DNA of 38,721 bases from Microvirga subterranea (GCF_003350535.1 NZ_QQBB01000011.1:7941-46661); one strand, 5' to 3'; positions 7,299 to 16,348 are shown, counted from the stretch's first letter. Notes: generated from the letters alone by a model not told the origin. Program-made: numbers and translations.

Positions 7299-8248
7299 TC
7301 TGACACTCCTGCTGCCGCATGGCGCACAAGGGCTTGTTCGGAAGACCGCCAGTGGTCAATGGCGGCCTGGAGAGAGGCGGAAAGTGAATAGGTGGCACGA
7401 TACCCGGTCACGTCCGAGAGGGGACCGGCATCCCCCCAAAGATTGGGAGCTTCATTCGGACGGTCGGGGAGAGCACCCAACCTGACGAGATCCGGCCGGC
7501 CCAAGAAAGCGGCGGCTGTTCGGATGACTTCTGCGATCGTCACCGGTGTTCCCGAGCAGATGTTGATCGGGCCCGAGACCGAGCTGAGGGCCAGTGCCGC
7601 AAAGGCCGCCCCGCAGTCTCGGACGTCCATGAAATCGCGGACTTGAGTTCCCGAACTGCAACGGGCCGGCTCTGAGCGCAAGATGCTGCGGACGATGCTC
7701 GGGACCAGCCGGTTCGGGTGCTCGCCGGGACCGATCAGCATAAAGATCCGTCCCCAGGCGTAGCTCATCCGCTGATCGGAGCAGAAGCTGCGAAGGACCC
7801 GGTGAAAGGCATCTTTTGCGACGGCGTACAGATGGGCGGGCGCAACCTCAGTTTCACCCGCCACGCACGGACCCACCCCAGGAGCCCGATACTCGACGCA
7901 GGTACCTGCCGCGACGACGCGCGAGCCACCCGCATCGGCAAAAAGTCTGATCAGACGTAGGCTTGCTGCGACCCAATCGAGGTTTTCCGGTGCATGCCAG
8001 AAACGGCCATGCGTCGTTTCCCAAGCGAGGTGGATCAGCGTATCAAAGGAACGGCCTCGAAAGATCTCCGGGAGCGCATCAGGATCTCTCAAGTCATAGG
8101 ACAGAAATGCAACACGAGGATCGCGGGATGAGAGCTGGGACCGGCCGAGAGAGGTGACCCAATGCCCCTCTTCGGCCAGCACAGCGCAAACGTGCTGTCC
8201 GATCAGGCCAGTCCCGCCGGTAACCAAGATGCTCCGGCTGCTAGACAT
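7295..8248 (-). CDS. NAD-dependent epimerase/dehydratase (probable nucleotide-sugar 4-ketoreductase)
   Basis: A 317-residue extended short-chain dehydrogenase. The N-terminus ILVTGGTGLIGQHV is the NAD(P)-binding glycine motif, and YAVAK near residue 140 is the catalytic Tyr-X3-Lys. The reading frame is open to 8428, but ATG 8248 gives the canonical start, overlaps the preceding stop by 8 bp and has AGGA upstream. In the pathway suggested by its neighbours it would reduce the 4-keto group after C-methylation and epimerisation. It could instead be a 4-epimerase; sequence alone does not decide. Confidence 0.87.
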   Translation of the reverse strand: MSSSRSILVTGGTGLIGQHVCAVLAEEGHWVTSLGRSQLSSRDPRVAFLSYDLRDPDALPEIFRGRSFDTLIHLAWETTHGRFWHAPENLDWVAASLRLIRLFADAGGSRVVAAGTCVEYRAPGVGPCVAGETEVAPAHLYAVAKDAFHRVLRSFCSDQRMSYAWGRIFMLIGPGEHPNRLVPSIVRSILRSEPARCSSGTQVRDFMDVRDCGAAFAALALSSVSGPINICSGTPVTIAEVIRTAAAFLGRPDLVRLGALPDRPNEAPNLWGDAGPLSDVTGYRATYSLSASLQAAIDHWRSSEQALVRHAAAGVSE

Positions 8249-8783
8249 GTTGTAGATTCCTGAGCAAGGGCAGAGACGCGTCACGCTCGGAGATGACAGC
8301 GGGGGAGGTCGGCCATTCGATTCCAACGTCCGGATCATCCCACCGAAAGCCGGCAGCGGCCGCGGGCACAAAAGGCTCTGCCATCTGGTAGAAGAGGTCG
8401 GTTTCGTCCTCGAGGGCCACGAAACCATGCGCGAAACCGCGCGGAATGTAGATGGCTACGCCGTTCTCGACGCTGATTTCGATGCCGAACCAGCGGCCGA
8501 AGGTCGTCGAGTCCGGCCTGACGTCGACTGCTACGTCGAATGCCCTACCACGCGAGCAGCGGACGAGCTTCGCCTCGGTATGGGGTGAGCTCTGGAAATG
8601 CATGCCACGCAGGGTGCCTCGCGACACATTGTGGGAGACGGAGCATTGCAGACTGCAATCAGCAAGCCCGTGCCGGAGGAACGTTTCGCGACAATATGTG
8701 CGCGCGAAGAATCCACGCGCGTCCTGGTGACGGTCCGGGTGCACCAGGAAAAGGCCAGGGATACTAAGGGACTCAATTCTCAT
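8241..8783 (-). CDS. dTDP-4-dehydrorhamnose 3,5-epimerase (RmlC/RfbC) family protein
   Basis: A 180-residue RmlC-type cupin. Conserved positions are visible: GFFARTY, the RGMH motif with the catalytic His near residue 60, DVAVDVRPDSTTFG, YIPRGFAHGF, and the C-terminal DDPDVGIEWP. Start 8783 overlaps the upstream stop as ATGA; the longer frame to 8828 would run further into that gene. The neighbours make CDP-sugars, so the substrate is probably a CDP-4-keto-6-deoxyhexose rather than dTDP. Epimerisation at C5, or C3 and C5, would give the L or D-altered series (inference). Confidence 0.88.
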   Translation of the reverse strand: MRIESLSIPGLFLVHPDRHQDARGFFARTYCRETFLRHGLADCSLQCSVSHNVSRGTLRGMHFQSSPHTEAKLVRCSRGRAFDVAVDVRPDSTTFGRWFGIEISVENGVAIYIPRGFAHGFVALEDETDLFYQMAEPFVPAAAAGFRWDDPDVGIEWPTSPAVISERDASLPLLRNLQHV

Positions 8784-10063
8784 GAACCAAAGGCCGTATG
8801 ATTGTGCGAGTTCGCTGATGCGTCGCAATCGAGGATGCTGAGCGCCGGAATCGCGGTGATGAACCGGGCTCCACGGTCACGCAGGTAGACCAGTTGCCCG
8901 GCCACCTCGTCGCGAATGTTCCAGGGCAGGATGACGATGTCCGCCGGCTGGGCCGCGTCGAGCGCCTCCGGAGCGAGGACAGGGATCCGGCTTCCGGGGA
9001 GAAGCGTGTTCTGCTTCACGGGATTCCGGTCGACCACGAAAGCGATTTGGTCGGCGGTCACTCCACAATAGTTGAGGAATGTATTGCCCTTGGCGGCAGC
9101 TCCGTAGCCGAGGATCGTCCGGCCTTTGGAGCGTGCCGCATCGAGGTAGGAGGTGAACTCCTCGCGCACCCTTTTTACCCTGGCCTCGAAGCCGGAATAT
9201 CCCTCCGGGCGGTCGAGGGCAGCCGAACGCTCCCTATCGAGAACGCGGTCTACAGACCCGGTCCGGGCATGGGACGCACCATCGCGGCATGCGAAGACGC
9301 GCAGCGAACCGCCATGCGTCGGCATCTCCTCAACATCGAACACGCGCAGTCCGTGCCTGGCGAACAGCCTGATGACCGCGAGCAGCGAGAGATAGGAGAA
9401 GTGCTCGTGATAGATGGTGTCGAACTGCGTCTTCTCGATCAGGTTGAGAAGATGCGGGAACTCCACCGTGTGAACCGCCTCGGGCTTCAGCAATATGGCG
9501 ATGCCAGCCACAAAATCATTGATGTCGGGCACATGAGCCAGCACGTTCTTGCAGATCACGAGATCCGCCGCATGACCCTGCTCCACAAGACGCTCTGCGG
9601 TCGCCCGTCCAAAGAAACTGACATCCGTCGGAACGCCTTTGGCCCAAGCCGCCTTGGCGACGTTCTCGGCCGGCTCGACACCGAGACAGGGAATGCCGGC
9701 GTGCACCACGTGTTGAAGGAGATAGCCGTCGTTGCTGGCGATCTCTATGACCTTGGACGTTGCATTCAACGCAAAGCGTTGGATCACCATCTCGACGTAC
9801 GACTTCACGTGGGCGACCCAGGAGTCAGAATAGGATGAGAAATACGCGTAATCGCTGAAGATCTCCTCCGGCGGGACGACCTTCTCGACCTGAACCAGCA
9901 GACAGGCGTCGCAGACCCGTGCATGGAGCGGGTACTTCGGCTCGGCATGGCCGACCGCATGCAGCGGCACATAGGAGTTCGCGAGGGGCTGGACGCCAAG
10001 ATCGATGAGGGATCGGGTCAGCGGAGCGCCGCAGCCAAGACAGGCCGGGTGATCTTCTGTCAT
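8780..10063 (-). CDS. Sugar C-methyltransferase (TylC3/NovU type)
   Basis: 427 residues with all hallmarks of C-3 deoxysugar methyltransferases. There is an N-terminal zinc module (CLGCGAPL, then CDACLLVQ), a SAM domain (VIEIASNDGYLL), the catalytic YHEHFSYLS motif, and a C-terminal domain with ILGYGAAAKGNTFL. In the characterised family these enzymes methylate C3 of a 4-keto sugar nucleotide. The start overlaps the rfbG stop as ATGA. Directly downstream of the CDP-glucose 4,6-dehydratase, it is predicted to act on CDP-4-keto-6-deoxyglucose or its epimer, giving a 3-C-methyl branched sugar (inference). Confidence 0.9.
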   Translation of the reverse strand: MTEDHPACLGCGAPLTRSLIDLGVQPLANSYVPLHAVGHAEPKYPLHARVCDACLLVQVEKVVPPEEIFSDYAYFSSYSDSWVAHVKSYVEMVIQRFALNATSKVIEIASNDGYLLQHVVHAGIPCLGVEPAENVAKAAWAKGVPTDVSFFGRATAERLVEQGHAADLVICKNVLAHVPDINDFVAGIAILLKPEAVHTVEFPHLLNLIEKTQFDTIYHEHFSYLSLLAVIRLFARHGLRVFDVEEMPTHGGSLRVFACRDGASHARTGSVDRVLDRERSAALDRPEGYSGFEARVKRVREEFTSYLDAARSKGRTILGYGAAAKGNTFLNYCGVTADQIAFVVDRNPVKQNTLLPGSRIPVLAPEALDAAQPADIVILPWNIRDEVAGQLVYLRDRGARFITAIPALSILDCDASANSHNHTAFGS

Positions 10064-11133
10064 GTGAGCGCCTCGTATCGGTCGATCTGTTCCGAGGTGA
10101 TGTTAGCCATGTCCCTGCCCGCATCGAAGGCCCTATACCATTCGGTCGACCAGCGCAGGGCTTCCCTTGAATCGAGCTTGGCCCTCCAGCCAAGGGTGCG
10201 TTCAGCAAGGCCCGCATCCAATGCCAATTGAGCGGCTTCGTGGGGTTGTGCTCCTTCTGCCAGAGCCCAGCCCCGCTTCGAGCCTAGTCCAGTAAGCACG
10301 ATGTCTGAAGCTTCCGATACCGTCAGGATGTCTCCAGCCGCGGGCCCGAAGTTGAGTGCCCGCGGCAGCTTGCTGCCGCGGGGACCCGTCAGGGCCTCGA
10401 TATAGCCCAAATATCCGTAGAGCGGTTCAAGCACTAACTGCCATGGACGCGTTGCTGCGGGGTTGCGCAAGACGGCTGTTTCTCCGGCTTTTACTGCGCG
10501 CCAAAGATCGGGGATAAGACGATCCTCGGACCAGTCGCCGCCACCAACCACGTTACCGGCCCTAGCCGTCGCCACGGGAACCCCGGCAGGAGTAAAAAAG
10601 CTTCTGGCCCAGGATTCCGTCAGGATCTCCGCGGCCGCTTTCGAGGCCGAATAAGGATCGTGGCCGCCCAAGGGAGAATTTTCCTGGAACGGCTGACCGC
10701 TTTCGGCATTGCGGTAGACCTTGTCAGTCGTGACAACGAGAATGGCGTCCAGTTCCGCCATGACGGCATCGTTGCCGCGCAGGGCTTCCAGCAGGTTGAC
10801 CGTGCCGGTGACGTTCGCCTGCACGGTATCGCACGGAGCTCGATAGGAGCGGCGGACGAGGGCCTGCGCGGCCATGTGGATCACGATCGACGGCCGGGCA
10901 GTCTCTACGGCATCGGCGAGAGCCTTCTCGTCCTGGATGTCGCCAATCCATGAGGTCAACCGTTGGGACCTTGGCAATACCGTGAAGAGGTTGGGCTGAG
11001 TCTCCGGTGTGAGGGCAAAGCCAAATACCTCGGCTCCGAGGCGGTCGAGACAGAAGGCGAGCCAAGACCCCTTGAAGCCGGTATGTCCGGTCAACAGGAC
11101 CCGTCGGCCCGCCCAGAACGAGGTCGAGATCAT
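10060..11133 (-). CDS. rfbG: CDP-glucose 4,6-dehydratase
   Basis: 357 residues. It converts CDP-glucose to CDP-4-keto-6-deoxyglucose. The family signature TGHTGFKGSWLAFCL at the N-terminus replaces the usual GGTGFIG of dTDP enzymes. VTTDKVY and the catalytic YSASK follow. The frame is open to 11193, but ATG 11133 overlaps the rfbF stop as ATGA and gives the normal start (MISTSFWAGRRVLLTG). It forms the first two-step unit of the operon with rfbF. No rfbH-like 3-dehydrase is present, so the 3-hydroxyl is probably kept. Confidence 0.94.
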   Translation of the reverse strand: MISTSFWAGRRVLLTGHTGFKGSWLAFCLDRLGAEVFGFALTPETQPNLFTVLPRSQRLTSWIGDIQDEKALADAVETARPSIVIHMAAQALVRRSYRAPCDTVQANVTGTVNLLEALRGNDAVMAELDAILVVTTDKVYRNAESGQPFQENSPLGGHDPYSASKAAAEILTESWARSFFTPAGVPVATARAGNVVGGGDWSEDRLIPDLWRAVKAGETAVLRNPAATRPWQLVLEPLYGYLGYIEALTGPRGSKLPRALNFGPAAGDILTVSEASDIVLTGLGSKRGWALAEGAQPHEAAQLALDAGLAERTLGWRAKLDSREALRWSTEWYRAFDAGRDMANITSEQIDRYEALT

Positions 11134-11930
11134 GCAGCGTGCAAACCTGTCCGACGGGGGGCATTCGCCCAGGGGGCGGTGTTCTCGATCCACATCCGCT
11201 CGAGTTGCTGGCGGTCGCGGAGCGTGTCCATGGGCTGCCAGAATCCGTCATGCACGAAAGCGGCAAGCTGGCCATCGGCTGCAAGACCGGTCAGCGGCTC
11301 GGCCTCCCAGGGAGTTCCGTCGTCGCTAATCCGGTCGATAACACGCGGGTGTAGCACGAAGAAGCCGCCGTTGATGTATCCGCCGTCGCCGAGCGGCTTT
11401 TCCATGAAGCGAACCACACGCCCGTCCTCGATTTGGGTCGCGCCGAAGCGGCCGGGCGGGCGAACGGTCGTTACCGTGGCGTCTAGTCCGTGGCTCTGAT
11501 GGAAGTGGAGAAGGGCTTGCAGGTTCACGTCTGACAGGCCGTCGCCATAGGTCATCATGAAAGGCTCGTCGCCTTGGAGAAGATGGCGGACGCGCTTAAG
11601 CCGCCCGCCGGTCATCGTCTCTGCGCCGGTGTCGATCAGACTGACACGCCAAGGCGGAACATACTCGTTGCGCGAAAAGGCAACGGAATTCCTGGCGAGA
11701 TCGACGGTGACGTCGGACCGGTGAAGGACGAAATTAGCAAAATACTCCTTGATCACGTAGCCTTTGTAGCCCAGGCAAATCACGAAATCATTGAAGCCGT
11801 AGTCGCTGTAGTGGCTCATGATGTGCCATAGAATGGGGCTGCCGCCGATCTCGACCATGGGTTTGGGACGCGTCTGCGTCTCCTCCATCAGGCGTGTGCC
11901 GAGCCCTCCGGCGAGAATGACAACTTTCAT
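11130..11930 (-). CDS. rfbF: Glucose-1-phosphate cytidylyltransferase
   Basis: 266 residues. It makes CDP-glucose from CTP and glucose-1-phosphate and so commits sugar to this pathway. Motifs: LAGGLGTRL (nucleotide loop), RPKPMVEIGG (phosphate-binding Lys), MMTYGDGLSDV (metal Asp) and INGGFFVL. The start at 11930 is preferred to 11948 because GGAGGGG lies just upstream and MKVVILAGG is the usual N-terminus. It is the first of seven tightly packed genes (11930 to 5377). About 140 bp upstream separate it from the GT2 gene, so a promoter may lie there. Confidence 0.95.
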   Translation of the reverse strand: MKVVILAGGLGTRLMEETQTRPKPMVEIGGSPILWHIMSHYSDYGFNDFVICLGYKGYVIKEYFANFVLHRSDVTVDLARNSVAFSRNEYVPPWRVSLIDTGAETMTGGRLKRVRHLLQGDEPFMMTYGDGLSDVNLQALLHFHQSHGLDATVTTVRPPGRFGATQIEDGRVVRFMEKPLGDGGYINGGFFVLHPRVIDRISDDGTPWEAEPLTGLAADGQLAAFVHDGFWQPMDTLRDRQQLERMWIENTAPWANAPRRTGLHAA

Positions 11931-12068
11931 TCTGCCCCTCCACTGCATTGATTTGTTTGCATCAGCTATTCGTTGGGTACTTACTACTCGTACGACTGAA
12001 CTACAGGCTTACTCTGGACATCGCACCCTCGGGCGAACAGAAAGTGCACTTCGTAAGGTGCCGCAGCG

Positions 12069-13436
12069 CTAAGACGCGATGACGCTCATCAGATCGCATT
12101 CCACGAGCACAAGACCAGGCCAAAAGCCCGCCTGGAGGAGTAGATCTCTCTTCTCATGGCTATTTGTCATAATTAGCATGCGAGCTTTATCTTCCTGCTC
12201 GATGCTGTCTTCAGAGAAGATCGCGATCTCCAGATCGCTCTGCATCTCATGAAGAAGTTTCTGAATTATAACCGCATCGTCCATGGCGTACAGGCCGATG
12301 CGCTGCAACTGAGTCGTGGCGTTATAGGTCTGAAGGAAACATTGAAGGGCTGCACGCCCAGCCAGGAAGCTGCGAAGGTCTTGCGCCTGATCAGGCGGCA
12401 GAGCGTCAGCCACTAAGAGCCTTATCAGAACATCGTTCGCGGCAATGAAATCCCTATCTCTGATTAGGAGCCTCAAAGCGACTTGCATGCGCGTGTTTAT
12501 GAAGGATTGTATGCCCTGGGCTACCTGGGGCCTGCTCTTCTCCGGGACACCAGGCGCACCCCGGAGCCGGAACGCTTGATGGATCATCGCCTCAAGCCCG
12601 CCTCGATAAGCGTCCCATCCAGCCCCAGTCACTACCTGCTTGTTGCCGTGCTGCTCACGCTTCTCTTCAGATGAATGTCGAGTGATGAACCGATAGAAAG
12701 GAATTGGCAGGAAGGCCACCTGAGCATAATTCAAGACATTGATCAGATGCACGAATGCCCAGTAGGCACGATGCGGCATATACATCATCCGCCGCATGAT
12801 CTCAGCGCGATAAACGCAGATCTCGGGAAATACGTGGTTCCCAAGTACGAAATCGCACAATGCCAAGCTGTCTGCACGTCCGAAAATCCTTGGAGAATTC
12901 AGGTCATAGAACAGGCCTTGGGACTTCTGTTCCACATCATCCCACAACTCCCAGGGGCAATGGCAAACGCCGACATCGAGATTCTCTTCCATAAATTGAA
13001 GAACCTGTCTAAGTCCTTCGACCTCGAGACGATCGTCATCCGCAAGGTAGACGACGTACTCACCTCTCGCCAGATGGTAGGCCGCCATCAAATTGGCCTC
13101 GGGGCCAACGTTCTCCGTCTGGCGAGTGTAACGTATCTCCGGAGAGGTGCTCGCGAAGGCCTCAACTGAATCGGAAGTATCGTCACTTGAGCAGTTGTCG
13201 CATATGATGACCTCATACCTGAATGGGAAATCGGCGACTTTGACGAGATGCCTCAGTGTCTCTTTAAGATACGAGGAACGGTTGTAGGTGATAATGCAAA
13301 TACTCAGCTTGACCGGCAGTTCTGCAGGACAGGAAGGCGCAGCCTGAGCGGCTGTTTCCGCAAAGTCTGACTCAACGCAATCTTGAGATCCGGCGACGGG
13401 ACTAAGAGGAAGATAGTACGGTGACCGCTGATCCAT
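12069..13436 (-). CDS. Family 2 glycosyltransferase
   Basis: 455 residues, cytoplasmic, no membrane segment. After about 40 variable residues comes a GT-A domain: LSICIITYNRSSYLKETL, then VIICDNCSSDDTSDSV, NVGPEANLMAAYHLARGEYVVYLADDDRLE with the DDD metal motif. The C-terminal half (about residues 260-455) matches nothing I recognise. ATG 13436 follows GGTGGTGA; 13451 is the alternative. Sampled GC is about 47-50%, well below the neighbouring flagellar genes. It may attach the CDP-sugar product, or another sugar, to flagellin or a surface glycan. Confidence 0.85.
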   Translation of the reverse strand: MDQRSPYYLPLSPVAGSQDCVESDFAETAAQAAPSCPAELPVKLSICIITYNRSSYLKETLRHLVKVADFPFRYEVIICDNCSSDDTSDSVEAFASTSPEIRYTRQTENVGPEANLMAAYHLARGEYVVYLADDDRLEVEGLRQVLQFMEENLDVGVCHCPWELWDDVEQKSQGLFYDLNSPRIFGRADSLALCDFVLGNHVFPEICVYRAEIMRRMMYMPHRAYWAFVHLINVLNYAQVAFLPIPFYRFITRHSSEEKREQHGNKQVVTGAGWDAYRGGLEAMIHQAFRLRGAPGVPEKSRPQVAQGIQSFINTRMQVALRLLIRDRDFIAANDVLIRLLVADALPPDQAQDLRSFLAGRAALQCFLQTYNATTQLQRIGLYAMDDAVIIQKLLHEMQSDLEIAIFSEDSIEQEDKARMLIMTNSHEKRDLLLQAGFWPGLVLVECDLMSVIAS

Positions 13437-13592
13437 TTCACCACCATGCAACGTATCTGTGGCGAAGTACTACTCGTTGGAGCATGTGCGAGGCTGTCTT
13501 CATGCGTGCAGCAACCGCAGCTGACAAATATCTTCGATGAGACGAAACACCAGTGAGACCAGTACTTATCGTTAGCACAAGCGATGAGATTG

Positions 13593-14330
13593 TCAGAAAT
13601 ACGACCGCACCAGCCCGCTGATCAGGATGTTCCAGCCGTCGATCAGGATGAAGAACAGGATCTTGAACGGCAAGGCTATTACGGTCGGAGGCATCATCAT
13701 CATGCCCATAGACATGACGAGAGTCGCGACGATCATGTCGATCACGAGGAACGGCAGAGCGATCAGGAAGCCGATCTCGAAGCCGCGCCTCAGCTCGGAG
13801 ATCATGAAGGCCGGAATGATGATGCGCAGGTCGACCTTTTCGCCCTCCTCCGCCTTCGGGAAGCTCGCGGCCGCCATGTCACTGAAGGTCTGAAGATCTT
13901 TTGGGCGCACGTGGGTGAGCATGAACTCCCGGAAAGGGTCGGTCACCTTGGAGAAGGCCTCCATCTCCGTGATCCTGTTCTCGGTCAGAGGCTGGATCCC
14001 CTCCTTCCATGCCCGATCAAAGGTCGGAGCCATGACGTAGAAGGTCATGAAGAGCGAAAGACTGATCAGGAAGAGATTGGCCGGCGTGCTCTGGAGCCCG
14101 AGGCCGGACCGGAGAAACGACAAGGCCACCGCAAAACGCGTGAAGCTCGTCACCATGATCAGGAGGCCGGGGGCCAATGATAAAACCGTCAGGAGCGCAA
14201 CGAGCTGGATGATGCGTCCTGACACGGCACCGTCGCCAGCAGGAATGAGAGACTCGAGCCCTGGAACCTGCGCGCTCGCAGCGGTTGCGCAGAGTGAAAA
14301 GAGGGCGACCGAGAGAATTCTGAGGAGCAT
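13593..14330 (-). CDS. fliP: Flagellar type III export gate protein FliP
   Basis: 245 residues. It is a membrane component of the export gate. There is a cleavable signal peptide (MLLRILSVALFSLCATAASA), then the family motifs MVTSFTRFAVALSFLR, LFMTFYVMAP, a periplasmic loop, and the C-terminal hydrophobic block IPAFMISELRRGFEIGFLIALPF through to LVRSYF. Length matches the family. It is the last gene of the flgB-fliP cluster and lies 152 bp after fliL; that gap shows no gene. Confidence 0.97.
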   Translation of the reverse strand: MLLRILSVALFSLCATAASAQVPGLESLIPAGDGAVSGRIIQLVALLTVLSLAPGLLIMVTSFTRFAVALSFLRSGLGLQSTPANLFLISLSLFMTFYVMAPTFDRAWKEGIQPLTENRITEMEAFSKVTDPFREFMLTHVRPKDLQTFSDMAAASFPKAEEGEKVDLRIIIPAFMISELRRGFEIGFLIALPFLVIDMIVATLVMSMGMMMMPPTVIALPFKILFFILIDGWNILISGLVRSYF

Positions 14331-14482
14331 GGCGAGGTCAACGGGTTGAGAGGATCATCAGGCAATCAACAAATCAAGGCTGCGGGTGCGAAATTGCGGC
14401 TCCTGCAGGCTCTAAGCGTCTAGGTGATTCACGCGCGTTTCAGGAATGTGCTCAATCGTCGCGAGCGAGAAATCTCCTGCAA

Positions 14483-14986
14483 TCACTGCACGATCAGCGT
14501 CTCGACGATGAGTTCGCGCACCAGCCCCTTCGAACGCAACGCAACACGCTCGTTCAGATCCTCCCGCAAATGCTGAAGGCCGCTCGCCCCTTCGATCTGC
14601 GGCAGAGAGAGCGTCCGCAGGTATGCCAGAATGTCCTGGCGAATCTCGGCTGTCATGACGTCTGGGTTGGGCAGCGCACCATTCGTAAAAACGATGGAAG
14701 ACTCCAGCCGGACCCAGACGTCGCTTGCCCCCACGAGATTCGTCACCACGGGCGCAACCGGCTTCAAGACCATATCGCCGGTATAGACGAGGGCCGGCAT
14801 GGCCTTGTCCTGCTCGCCCTTCTTCTTCTCATCAACGGCTCTTTCGACGGTCGAGACCAGGAAGAGACCGAAAACGCCACCCGTTCCGATCGCCAGCAGC
14901 GTCAGGACAACAAGGGTCACGAGCCAGCCCTTGCCGCCGCCGGACGATCCTTCTTTCGACAATCCTTTTTTTGGGCGCTTTGCCAT
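14483..14986 (-). CDS. fliL: Flagellar basal body-associated protein FliL
   Basis: 167 residues. A basic, lysine-rich cytoplasmic start is followed by one transmembrane helix (about residues 20-46, LVTLVVLTLLAIGTGGVFGL) and a periplasmic domain with the FliL pattern (VWVRLESSIVF, IRQDILAYLRTLSLPQIEG, LREDLNERV, VRELIVETLIVQ). FliL associates with the stator units and the motor. It starts 23 nt after the flgH stop. Confidence 0.95.
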   Translation of the reverse strand: MAKRPKKGLSKEGSSGGGKGWLVTLVVLTLLAIGTGGVFGLFLVSTVERAVDEKKKGEQDKAMPALVYTGDMVLKPVAPVVTNLVGASDVWVRLESSIVFTNGALPNPDVMTAEIRQDILAYLRTLSLPQIEGASGLQHLREDLNERVALRSKGLVRELIVETLIVQ

Positions 14987-15009
14987 GACTGCTCTACCCC
15001 GATCCGTCT

Positions 15010-15708
15010 TTAGAAGGGCGTGATGGCATCATAGACCTGCTGCCCCCAGGCGGGCTGCTGGACATCCGTCAGCCTGCCACGGCCGCCGTAGGAGACGCGG
15101 GCCTCCGCAATCTTGTCATAGCTGATCGTGTTCTTGCGGGAGATATCACGGGGACGAACGATTCCGGCGATGTTGAGCACCCGAACTTCGAAATTGACCC
15201 GCACCTCCTGGGAGCCGCTGATCAGAAGGTTGCCGTTCGGCAGCACCTCGGTCACGACGGCCGCGACGGAGAGCCGGAGCTTCTCCGAACGGTCGATCGT
15301 TCCCTGTCCCTCGGACGATGACGAGGAGCGGAGACTGCCCTCGGCAAATCCTTCGCCCGAAGCACCATTGAAATCGGCCCCGAAATCGAGGCCCAGCTTC
15401 GCATTTGAGGAGCGCGACCGATCGGAGGCGTTGTCGAACTGCGCCTTGTCATCGATCGCGATGTTCACGGTGACAACGTCGCCCACGCTCTTCGCACGCG
15501 GGTCCTGGAAGAGATCCGCGCTGCTCTGGGTCCAGAGCGAATGATAGCTTCCCCGACCGCTGTGGGCGAAAACCGTCGGCATGGGCTCGCGCGCGACGTT
15601 CAGTCCATAGCCGACCGGCGTCATCATCGGCTCACGTCCCAATTCGCTCGGGTTCGTGGCACAGGCGGCCAGGAAAAGCACGGCGATGGAGGAAAAAACA
15701 AGCTTCAT
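15010..15708 (-). CDS. flgH: Flagellar L-ring protein FlgH
   Basis: A 232-residue outer-membrane lipoprotein that forms the L-ring bushing. The lipobox LFLAACA puts the lipidated Cys near residue 16. Family motifs are LFQDPRAKSVGDVVTVNI, VLPNGNLLISGSQEVRVNFE and VRPRDISRKNTISYDKIAEARVSYGGRG. The start overlaps the motE stop as ATGA. Confidence 0.97.
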   Translation of the reverse strand: MKLVFSSIAVLFLAACATNPSELGREPMMTPVGYGLNVAREPMPTVFAHSGRGSYHSLWTQSSADLFQDPRAKSVGDVVTVNIAIDDKAQFDNASDRSRSSNAKLGLDFGADFNGASGEGFAEGSLRSSSSSEGQGTIDRSEKLRLSVAAVVTEVLPNGNLLISGSQEVRVNFEVRVLNIAGIVRPRDISRKNTISYDKIAEARVSYGGRGRLTDVQQPAWGQQVYDAITPF

Positions 15709-16286
15709 CCCGATTTCTCGCTGTCCTGGGCCTGCTTCGGCTTATCTGTGAGAATGTTGGTGAGTTGCGCGGCGCGGGCGGGTTCCATTTCGTTCAGAAC
15801 GGCACTTGCACTGCGTGGATTGAGCTTCGCGATAATCGCGGCAGCCACATCGTCATTCATGTTCGCGAGCTGGAGCGCTGCCGCGTCCGGACGCATGCGC
15901 GAGTAGATTGCCACGATGGACTCGTCCGCCTTGGCGAGAAACTCATTGCGACGCCTGAGCCACTCCTCGTATTCCGCCCGCTTCTGCTCCAGAACCTTGA
16001 TACGCTCTTCGATTTCCTTTTCGAGGGACGCGAGCGTCTGCTTCTGCCATGCAAAGCGAGCATCGGCGGCCGCATCGGCAATGTTGGTGCAGTACTGACT
16101 GGCCTTGGCATCCTGAGTTGCCGCTGCAGGCTTCTGCGGCTCAGGCGACTTGGAGGCTTCCGCCGGCTTCGACGCGTTCGGAGCTTTCTCTTGAGCGAAT
16201 GCAGCCCCTGTGACGGCCGACACAGCGAGCGCCGCGGAGGCCAAGAGGATGATAGCCAGAGCAGAGGCAGGCTTGATCAAGATCAT
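15705..16286 (-). CDS. motE: MotE-type flagellar protein (MgtE N-domain-like)
   Basis: 193 residues. A signal peptide (cleavage probably after AFA near residue 31) is followed by a low-complexity Ala/Lys/Pro/Ser segment, a coiled coil (about 80-120, LEKEIEERIKVLEQKRAEYE) and a C-terminal MgtE_N-like helical domain (MNDDVAAAIIAKLNPRSASAVLNEM). In Sinorhizobium MotE is a periplasmic chaperone for the motility protein MotC. Its position between flgI and flgH is the usual one in Hyphomicrobiales. The gene symbol rests on domain and position. Confidence 0.85.
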   Translation of the reverse strand: MILIKPASALAIILLASAALAVSAVTGAAFAQEKAPNASKPAEASKSPEPQKPAAATQDAKASQYCTNIADAAADARFAWQKQTLASLEKEIEERIKVLEQKRAEYEEWLRRRNEFLAKADESIVAIYSRMRPDAAALQLANMNDDVAAAIIAKLNPRSASAVLNEMEPARAAQLTNILTDKPKQAQDSEKSG

Positions 16287-16348
16287 GGGTCAGGACCCGC
16301 TTTTCCATGAACTCCAGGAAGGGCGAGACGTCTTCTGGGAGTGCTTCA

